64,000 bases of DNA from Siphonodentalium dalli (Eukaryota > Mollusca > Scaphopoda > Gadilida > Siphonodentaliidae), in the NCBI GenBank assembly GCA_032622095.1, contig CP136069.1:83224958-83288957 (forward strand), in the 5' to 3' direction. Of this stretch, positions 55,885 to 64,000 are shown one piece after another. Every line of letters starts with the position of its first letter. Positions within the stretch are counted from its first letter, which is position 1. The position numbers and the translations under genes are program-made. The notes below the pieces were generated by a model. It had not been told where the DNA came from, did not search any database, and saw only the letters and a program-made list of their open reading frames with translations.

Positions 55885-57105
55885 CAGGTTCTCTGACACA
55901 TCGGGAGGACTTTTACTGAACTTAATTCGGAAACCTTTATAAAGCTATACAGAACCATGGGCAGACCGCTCGTAGAATACTCTCAGCCTGTGTACACACC
56001 TAAAACATTCAACAGCTAAACAGAGTTAAACAGCTAGCGACACTTCTCATTTCTTGGCTGAAAAAATATTCCTACACCGATAGACTGATTATTCTAAGCC
56101 TGATGTCGCTTATTCACAGAGGAATGAGGAGAGATCTCAAGGAAACATTAAAAAAATTTCAAGGGATATTTCAACATCGATCGGAACATTATTTTTGAAC
56201 GAACTGAGTATAATACAACAAGAGGTCACAGCTATAAACTAATGATAAATCCTACTACAATAAATTCAATGTTCTTTTCGCAGAGAGTATGTGGCATGTC
56301 AAGAGGACACAATGATAAACTAATGATAAACTAATTATTGGGGTGAGAGCAGCGAAGCGCGTTACACGCAGGCCCATGTGTTTAGGGAGCACGGAAGGCG
56401 TGCATTCCGGGCTGGTATATCAGTTGCAAGACATGTTCTTTTACAGAGGGGTAGACAATCAAACTGGTACATAAGCCTTTCATTCATGCTGGTCTGTGCA
56501 CGAAATATGCGCTAAATATTGACATAACAAAACAAAAACGACATCCTTGAGGTGAGGTTCTCTAGAACTACAGCAAACGTCATTTACTAAGAGCTTGAAA
56601 TATGACAGTTGGCAAGGACGATTTCAAGTTTGGAAGATCATCTACGCAGGGAAGAATGTTGACACACTTAATGACTTCGTGTGTGCACAATGTATAGGGA
56701 TAATTTCCTCATACATAAATAAATGCATATATTAAAGATACATAATTCGATTCGATGGTCTCCATATAAGCCAGTTACGACAACAAAAAATAACAACAGA
56801 ATTTAGCTATAAAAATTAGTTTATTACCACTAAATACTCACAACAATACCAATCACGATATAATATTTGCCAAAAAAGTCCTATAATGACGTTCTTCTTG
56901 CAGAGGGTGCATGACATATGGAACTCTGATCCTGATTATATAGTTGAAACTGAATCCTTGAAAGATTTCAGAGAGCACATAGACTTTCATTCCTGATTTG
57001 AAATTTGAAACAGGCTTCACATGAACTCACACGCATATATGTATCCCTCTTGAATATCTGAATCGTTCCGTTCCGTTAAATAAAGCATGATATGATATGA
57101 ATGTA
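55885..57105 (+). pseudogene. CR1/L2-type LINE 3' remnants (RT C-terminus and tail)
   Basis: In shifting frames the sequence resembles the C-terminal region downstream of a CR1/L2-type RT. There is a match to GRPLVEYSQPVYTPK-type residues, then VKQLATLLISWLKKYSYTDR and LIILSLMSLIHRGMRRDLKE, and later RGHSYKL and FFSQRV. A second partial copy at 56760-57000 has FFLQRVHDIWNSDPDYIVE. The end has AATAAAG and a short ATGAT tandem (57083-57100), a typical CR1/L2-like tail. Multiple frameshifts and stops make it a dead 5'-truncated insertion. Confidence 0.7.
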
Positions 57106-57660
57106 TTCTACTGGCCAGCTTTATTTCTACCAATTGCTGTCTGATATTAAAAGGAAATAAGAGGAATTCTTCTCAGACTGTTGAAAGGTGGATCACGGTT
57201 TGAGATACTATAGTGAATTCACTTGATTGAACTGGCAGTGCCAAGGGATTTAAATATTCTTTCTAAAGTGTACAGTGAAATTATTGAAACATGTCTGAAA
57301 CCATCAGGCCTATTTGACTTCTATTTGATATCGAGTGTCAAAACCGGATGGTCCAGTCAAATAGGAGCGGAGCTTGATGACTTACGACTTATCTGTGATT
57401 AAGTCCATGGCTGGAATTTGAAATGACTTGTGGTATCTTAAGTTACCTGTTGATTACATGGGAGACGTTTGCATCCATGAAAAGGGACAGAGAATAAATA
57501 AAGACACAATGCTGCATAGCTTACAACATGTTGATGTTTCAAACTAAGACCTGTCTCTATATTCTTGCTGACCAGAGTGAAAGGAATTGCAGGTAGGTGA
57601 AAATGAATTTTTTTCTTCTTTTAAAACATGAATCTTTAAACCATTTCTTTACTAAATACT
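57106..57660. other. intergenic, no feature recognised
   Basis: Non-coding. A short pearl-like phrase (CCAGTCAAATAGGAGCGGAG) occurs near 57350. Confidence 0.35.
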
Positions 57661-57664
57661 CATT

Positions 57665-57815
57665 GATGACAAGCCTGAGTTTAGTGCGCCTGTCATTTTC
57701 ACAATGAGGTCCCCAGAGGGTGAATTTAGTAATTCTATCGGGTGTACATCACAATAATTCACCATTTGGGAACTTCAATCTGAGTCTATGTCTCCCATAG
57801 CAGATGAGGCCATGC
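57665..57815. mobile_element. palindromic MITE (family G), fragment
   Basis: AAGCCTGAGTTTAGTGCGCC and CAATGAGGTCCCCAGAGGG at the left, then the central GGTGTACATC...AATTCACCATTTGGGAA piece. The right half is missing. Confidence 0.72.
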
Positions 57816-58195
57816 ATAATGAGTATGCAGGCAATATACCAACTGGATGAATGTAGCATTCTACTAACATCGCAAAATTCTCAAAGAAATTGACTAAACC
57901 ACTCCATATAAATCATCATCTGAACTACGCTTAATTTAAAATATTTACGTCTGATTCGGGATGCAACAATTGGCGATAAACTAACGCAAATGATTTCGCA
58001 ATCAAGAGTCATTTCGTTTAATTAGTATATAAGAATGACGATGTGTGCTGTAAATTTGTATTAATATTCGCAACAATAACTACTTTGAGCAAGATTATTC
58101 TCTATTTCTATTTGAATACACAACCAGATTGTTTCACATCACTTTAAAGAGATATTTTGGTGAATAAAAGTGATAAGTTAGTAAACAAACACTAT
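57816..58195. other. intergenic, no feature recognised
   Basis: AT-rich with no repeat or coding frame. Confidence 0.35.
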
Positions 58196-58379
58196 TTTGA
58201 CTTAGAATTTTGACTGTCTGTCACCATTTTTGGTTTCCGACCGATAACTCCAGTTTGTATTATTCGATCTGAACCAAATTTGATATGTATAATATAATTT
58301 TCAGCTAAAAATACAAGCCAAGTTCAAATATGGGATCCGTCCAATTATTTTTACATGAGTTATGGCCCTTTTTTACCCC

Positions 58380-59198
58380 CCCCCGCCAAATTGAAAATTT
58401 GCGGGGGATATAGGAATGGGTTCCGTCTGTCCGCCCGTCCGTCCCAAATTTGTAAGAGTCATAACTTGAACAAATGTCAAACGGATTTCAAAGATTTGTG
58501 GTATATGAGTTCACCTGACCATTACCTATAATGAGTTCGCAAGCCAGGTCCGGCCAGATATTTTTACCGGAGTTATTGGACTTTGTTTATTATTTTTGTC
58601 AAATTTACCAAATAGCAAATAGACGACGTCACAGGGCTCATTTCCACAAATCTCAACGGATTTCAAAGATATTTGGTATATGAGTTCACCTAACCATTGC
58701 CTAGAATGAGTTCGCAAGCCAGGTCCGGCCGGATATTTTTACCGGAGTTATTGGACTTTGTTTATTATTTTTGTGTGCAAATGGACGACGTCACAGGGCT
58801 CATTTGTACAAATGTCAACGGATTTAAAAGATTTTTGGTATATATGAGTTCACATGACCAGTATCTAGAACGAATTCACAAACCAGGTCCGGCCGGATAT
58901 TTTCAGCAGAGTTATTGGACTTTGTTTATTTTTGTGTGTGCAAATGGACAACGTCACAGGGTTCATTTCCACAAATGTCAATGGATTTCAAAGATTTTTG
59001 ATATATGAGTTCACATGACCAGTATCTAGAACGAGTTCGCAAACTAGGTCCGGTCGGATATTTTCAGCAGAGTTATTGGACTTTTGTTTATTATTTTTGG
59101 TGCAAATGGACGATGTCACATGGTTAATTTCCACAAATGTCAGTACCTAAAATGAGTTCGCAAGCCAGGCTTTTTGACAAAATCCCACCTCTTGTTTA
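58380..59198 (+). mobile_element. pearl/HINE-like element (CCCCCGC family)
   Basis: Begins with the palindrome CCCCCGCCAAATTG...TTTGCGGGGG (58380-58407), then ATATAGGAATGGGTTCCGTC and a CCGCCCGTCCGTCC run. About five ~155-bp units follow with ATGTCAACGGATTTCAAAGA, ATATGAGTTCAC and AGCCAGGTCCGGCCGGATAT. It ends near CCCACCTCTTG. Diverged pieces of another family flank it (58200-58380, 59280-59650). Confidence 0.82.
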
Positions 59199-59279
59199 GC
59201 ACATACTCAGAACGCAAACATTATTGAGAATGCACTTCCCCAACTGCACAATTCGGCAGGGGATACCGTCGTCTGCGAC

Positions 59280-59680
59280 TGCTTGTTGACTTTGAATTTG
59301 ACCGATTTTATAACATTTCGGTTTCTGACTGATAACTCCTGTTTGGATTATTTGATTTGAACCAAAGCTGATATGTGTTTTTCCATGCTATTAAAACTAC
59401 AGGCCAGGTTCGAAAATGGGTTCAGTCCAATTATTTTCTCATGAGTTACAGCCATTTTTCCACTCAGAATTTGACTGTATTTTATCATTGCAATTAGGGG
59501 TATATCAGCTATTCTTTGTAAGCTAAAATTATTTTATTTTGTGGTAGTACAATTCAAAAAGGTTAAGCTTATATATGCTCTTGTATTCAAATGAGATACG
59601 GTCCTTTTTCGACCTAGAATTTGACTGCATTTTGACATTGAAATTATGGTTATATCAGATATTCTATTCATTTCTATGGG
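59280..59680 (+). repeat. diverged pearl-like units
   Basis: Phrases TTGAACCAAAGCTGATATGT, GGTTCGAAAATGGGTTCAGT and GAATTTGACTGTATTTTATC recur, matching 58215-58370. They are degenerate. Confidence 0.55.
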
Positions 59681-60600
59681 GGGAAGGAGGGATATGTTGA
59701 TTTGAATCTACTGTTCTACTGGTCTCATCCCAACTTTGGTCAAAATATTCAATAGCTGGAAATTTATACCTGACATGACATTAGTTGGAAATTTGACATC
59801 AACAATAGGTTGAAATTGTTCTCGTAGTTTGATTTTCCAACAATTCATTAGTGGGGATTTTTTTAGACCAACATATGCAGAAACAAATCGGGGTTCAGGT
59901 TGCTTGACATCAGACCACTATACATGTTAGGATTGTGCAATTCCAGGTTTAGACACTGGTTCAGATCTAAAGAAAGTCGCTCAATACAGGGGCCGCCTAG
60001 AGGATTAGAGTACATATAAGGCTACCATCCAGTTATTTAAGTAGTAAGTTAGATATAAGCTCAAGGGGTGTGTAAATGGAATTACATGAACTTGTGAGTT
60101 TGATGAAGATGGGGTGCAGTCGGAAATTCCAACGATGGACAGTCAAACCCCTTCCAAAGCAGGCCCATCCCTGTATGTATATGTCCACAGTGCACTCAGC
60201 TTCGACTATACATGTTCAAATTAGATTATTGAACCATTATTTGAATCCATTGAAATGTGCTGTCCTATTTCTTCCATATATATGAACATACATTTACATG
60301 AACACGCACATTGAATTCCCCATAATGCACAACAAATGTACCATGCACATGCAGAGTACATGTGGCTGCGTGACACCTGCTAACATCGAGGATAGTTAGC
60401 AAAGTTCGCAAATCTCTGATATCTTCCCAATTTCTAGAAGATCAACCCCGGCTACAAGCTGCCAATGCAACACGCTGGAATTGTCAGCTATAAATCATGA
60501 TTCGCTCAGATCTACGAACCTATCCTGGACTCAGTGCATTGGCTGCTCTGTACTAAGTGTGCTTCATTGTTGTGCTTCTTCGTGTATTTTATCTTGCTTG
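59681..60600. other. intergenic, no feature recognised
   Basis: No convincing repeat or gene. Small open frames are present without motifs. Confidence 0.35.
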
Positions 60601-60602
60601 TA

Positions 60603-61079
60603 TTAAAGGTACTCAACCCGTAAAGAGGGTCCCCATCTCAACAGATTCCAACAACAACAATCCGATCAGAGGGTCCTATATTACTATTTCTTTGGCTTTG
60701 GGGGTAAAAAATATTTGATTCGAGTCGAGGAACCCATCAAACAAAGCTCAGAGTTATTAGATATTGATTTTTCAAATTTGTTATGTTCTCGAGATGAGTA
60801 CCAATAACTGCCGTAATCTGCTCTGGATGTGTACCTCAAATCTATTCAAACAGACAAGGATGAATAACTCTAAAATCAAGTGGTAATTTTAACGCAATTT
60901 TGACTGAGTTCTGGGCCAGATAGTATTCCCGATAATGAAAAATAATAGATTTCTAAAATCGATATCTAACAAATCTGAGCTTTGATGGGTGACTTCCTCG
61001 ACTCGAATCAAATATTTTTGACCCCCGAAGCCATTGAAATAGTAATTGAGAGGAGTTTTATCGGGTTGAGTACCTTTAA
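60603..61079. mobile_element. ~477-bp palindromic MITE
   Basis: TTAAAGGTACTCAACCCG at the left is mirrored by CGGGTTGAGTACCTTTAA at the right. Inside, AAAAATATTTGATTCGAGTC mirrors GACTCGAATCAAATATTTTT and AGCTCAGAGTTATTAGATA mirrors TATCTAACAAATCTGAGCT. Only the central ~120 bp is unique. Confidence 0.85.
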
Positions 61080-61139
61080 ATTTATGTTTTGTTATCAAAT
61101 AAAGTTCATATAAATAGATAGTGTTCCTACTTCAATTCT

Positions 61140-61285
61140 GTACTGAAATGTAATTGTAATTGAATTACATTTCAAAGAAATTGTAATTAATTACATTGCG
61201 AAATAGATGTAATGTGAATTGTAATTGTAATTGAAAAATGTTGAAGTAATTGTAATTGTAATTAATTACATTCACAAGTAATTGC
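61140..61285 (+). repeat. TGTAATTGTAATTAAT-rich low-complexity repeat
   Basis: Many irregular copies of GTAATTGTAATTGAA and its complement AATTACAT in a 145-bp stretch. Confidence 0.85.
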
Positions 61286-61826
61286 CCCAAGCCTGCTAAC
61301 AACCCTCCTTTGGTTGCATTGCACACCCATCATCAGTCAGTATTTATAATAATGGCTAATAATCAAGGTGCGTGACCACCGATGGAGAGCTAATTAGAGC
61401 CAATCACACTGACCCATATACACAGGCGAAAAGCGAACTGGTCAATCAGTGCTAACAAAATAATATTGCTCGAGTTAATTGTTGAAAGGCAATCATCCAT
61501 GAGGGGGCATGACACCAGATACAGATCTTAACTTAAATGCAGAGTGAATTAGAATCTGTTGGAGAACAAGTTGTTTGTGTTGAATCATTTTATCCAGAAG
61601 ATGAAAACCGGATAGCTGTAATTCTTACCCAGTGAGGTATAAACACTCTATTGTTATCGCTAACCGATTAAATCGGATAGGATCTTAGCCGGCTAATGTA
61701 TAAACACCCCCTAAGGAATTGTGTTACATGACTATACCCATGTAACATATTTTCAGTTCCAATAACATTTATATAAAAGGCCTCTCAGCCACACATCCCC
61801 CAAAAAAAGATGTTTTTTGGATGGTG
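61286..61826. other. intergenic, no feature recognised
   Basis: Non-coding. It contains TAACCGATTAAATCGG-like and CCGGATAGC phrases but no paired ends. Confidence 0.35.
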
Positions 61827-61827
61827 G

Positions 61828-62021
61828 GCTCCTTAACCACAGCAGAATTATGGGTAATTTTTCAGGATTTAGTCAGAAATATGGCTTGTTGCCATTCATC
61901 GGAAAGTTCTCACTGAGAGCTTTCCAATGAATGGCAACAAGCCATATTTTTTACTAAATCCTGAAAAATTACCCATAATTCTGCTGTGGTTAAGGAGTCG
62001 ATTATTTAGGGCATTACTGTA
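61828..62021. mobile_element. foldback MITE (family P), almost full
   Basis: CTCCTTAACCACAGCAGAAT at the left is mirrored by ATTCTGCTGTGGTTAAGGAG at the right, with a GTTCTCACTGAGAGC loop. The outermost ~25 bases of the left end are lost. Confidence 0.85.
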
Positions 62022-63545
62022 GTTTATAGGCCTATGTGTTTAGTGCTTTATTCTCTCATCCAAGTTAATACATGTATAACATAAGGATATTGAGATATAG
62101 AATTATATAAACCACATTTGGTTTCCAACATTTTTCCCAGCTGAATAAAGCCAAAATTCTTGTTAAATTATATTTTGTATGTTGTGTTGTAACTGGAGGT
62201 CTGGAACTCTTGAATGCATTTTATATGGTAATTTATTCCCCTATGACCCCTAAATTAAAAACAAACTATTATTTTGAGAATGACATATGACTGTTTCAGG
62301 GGATTCTTAACTTTATATTGTTCAACTTTATAGCTGAACATTCCTTTAATTGTTTCATAGGGTGTGTTTATGAAATTTTTTCAGCATTTACAGATGAGCA
62401 GAAAAATACTGTATTCATCGTTCATGATAATGAGTGAATGATGTATTATCGCATTGTGCATGACCAATGGAAATATATCATGCTGTAACTATATATTGTT
62501 ACATGAGTACAGATCGAGCGTATGGTATTATTTCTAGCTGTAGCGCCTTGTCGATGGGGTAAATTTTTGTTTCAAATATTTGATTGACGTTATGGATTGA
62601 CTTTTAAATATGTAATGACATGCTTATGTTAAAAATATATCTGAGAAACATATATTCATATAACACATGAATATCATAAAATTGGCATGTATCTTATTTC
62701 TGTTGAACAATCATTAATATAAGTTAATTGCAACTTGGAAATGCGTGAATTGCACCTTATCTATGAAGAAACAGCTTTATCGTCATTTATAGTAAATGCA
62801 TATAATGTGTCCTTCGATCATGATCATAGTGCATTTGAACATTTTATATATGGTAATTTATATTTATATATTATACATGTGTATATAGTGCCTGCACAAT
62901 TGAACAATTAGAATGAATTTACAAACATTCAAGCTGCGTTAGAGATGTTGGTTTCGGAAAGCAGGTTTCCATCGTTTTTCCCAAAGTGAAAGAGGTTTTT
63001 TTTGTGGTTTTTCCTGACTGCCTTCTCAAGACAAAGTAGGATGTAATTAACCTGTATGTGAACACGTGCCCATCCCTTAACTGGTAAGCATGTATACCAA
63101 TAAACTCTGACATCGACTCTGGTCTCTGGCACTGCTTGATGGCAATGATTGTGTTATCATTATTGGAGAATTGAGATTACTGCTAATATGATATGCTCTT
63201 CCCTACACATGAACAATAGACCATTACATTGTATATTGTTATGACTGAGTGGTAAAATGCATTCAGTAATTGAGGGGTTAAATTTCTTTGTTTTTGACAT
63301 GCCTCAGCAAGTCTGAGACCTTCAGTGATCACTTATCAGGCCTATGTTAAGTGTGTTATATTTTGTGTGTTTGAGAACTAATCAGTTCAGACATGGCAGC
63401 ATTGCCTTTACTGTAAAGAGGTGTGTGTAAAGGTGCTCTGTATGAGATGTTTTAGTATCAGAAGAGATGGGAATCTATTGAAGTTTGTCACTTGTTTGTG
63501 TGGCATGGCAGTTGTTTTTCTAGAATTAATTGGTAATTATATTTT
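62022..63545. other. intergenic, no feature recognised
   Basis: AT-rich single-copy-looking DNA without repeat signatures or coding frames. Confidence 0.4.
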
Positions 63546-63547
63546 GC

Positions 63548-63758
63548 TACAGTAATGCCCTAAATAATCGACCCCTTAACCACAGCAGAATTATGGTTAA
63601 CTTTTCAGGATTTTGTCTGAAATATGGCTTGTTTCCATTCATCGGAAAGCTCTCCCCGAGAGCTTTCCGATGAATATCAACAAGCCATATTTCCGACTAA
63701 ATCCTGAAAAGTTTATACCCATGTGGTTAAGGGGTCGATTACTTAGGGCATTACTGTA
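63548..63758. mobile_element. TA-flanked foldback MITE (family P), full-length
   Basis: 211 bp. TACAGTAATGCCCTAAATAA at the left is mirrored by ACTTAGGGCATTACTGTA at the right, with a loop near CTCTCCCCGAGAG. TA at both edges. Confidence 0.88.
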
Positions 63759-64000
63759 ATTATGTTTTGCTTTTAGGGGAGGTGATGTGACTGATTTTGA
63801 ATGGTTATTTTTTTCATGCAAATCTCCCAGGTCAAAAGTTATGTATGAAGCTGTTGTTCAGGAAGCAAAGTAGGTATATCATTGAACAGTCATAACATCT
63901 GATTGGCAGGTGCTCTAGGTAAATTATAAAATTTACAATAATATTTTTTTTTTGAGAATTTTTTTTCTGGAATTACAACACTTGACCTACTTTTGCAAAA

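Overview
The window looks like animal nuclear DNA, most likely from a marine lophotrochozoan and probably a mollusc. It is AT-rich, intron-dominated and packed with interspersed repeats. Many repeats have the architecture of the bivalve 'pearl' elements: a terminal palindrome, a run of GTCC/CCGT units, a core of ~160-bp tandem repeats and a 3' hairpin. The species is an inference from repeat style and from one gene; nothing here identifies it directly.

One host gene is recognisable, on the + strand from before the left edge to about 50.4 kb. It encodes translation elongation factor 1 delta (eEF1B-delta, EEF1D), the guanine-nucleotide exchange factor for eEF1A. Seven coding exons are visible (2378-2452, 8469-8582, 10031-10221, 21892-21955, 33166-33288, 43356-43471, 50381-50419). 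All have GT/AG borders and matching codon phases. They encode about 240 residues: the leucine zipper, the acidic hinge and the complete C-terminal exchange domain with its stop codon. The first exon(s) lie upstream of the window.

The introns are a museum of mobile DNA. Intron by intron: 2.4-8.5 kb has TTAA-flanked MITEs, a small pearl-like element and a reverse pearl-like array. 8.6-10.0 kb has palindromic MITEs. 10.2-21.9 kb has two ~3-kb arrays of a 160-bp repeat and a hAT transposon remnant with intact ends and 8-bp target duplications, itself invaded by another pearl-like element. 22-33.2 kb has MITEs, pearl-like elements, a 2.3-kb near-complete palindrome and a second hAT element. 33.3-43.4 kb has an ~8-kb unit with short terminal inverted repeats and ACCGCGG-rich ends, enclosing a tyrosine-recombinase (Ngaro/DIRS-type) retroelement with SGNH hydrolase, gag, RT, RNase H and a truncated recombinase. 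43.5-50.4 kb has a TIR element with a 24-bp perfect repeat and a 4.4-kb foldback element ending ~100 bp before the last exon.

Downstream of the gene (50.4-64 kb) are further pearl-like fragments, a third hAT element, a CR1/L2-type LINE tail, tandem arrays and several palindromic MITEs. No tRNA, rRNA or CRISPR was recognised. Short open frames inside the repeat arrays are not regarded as genes.

The most unusual structures are the composite 8-kb unit at 33.4-41.4 kb, the two very large palindromic/foldback elements, and the recurring hairpin-(CCGT)n-tandem core-hairpin plan shared by pearl-like families of unrelated sequence.
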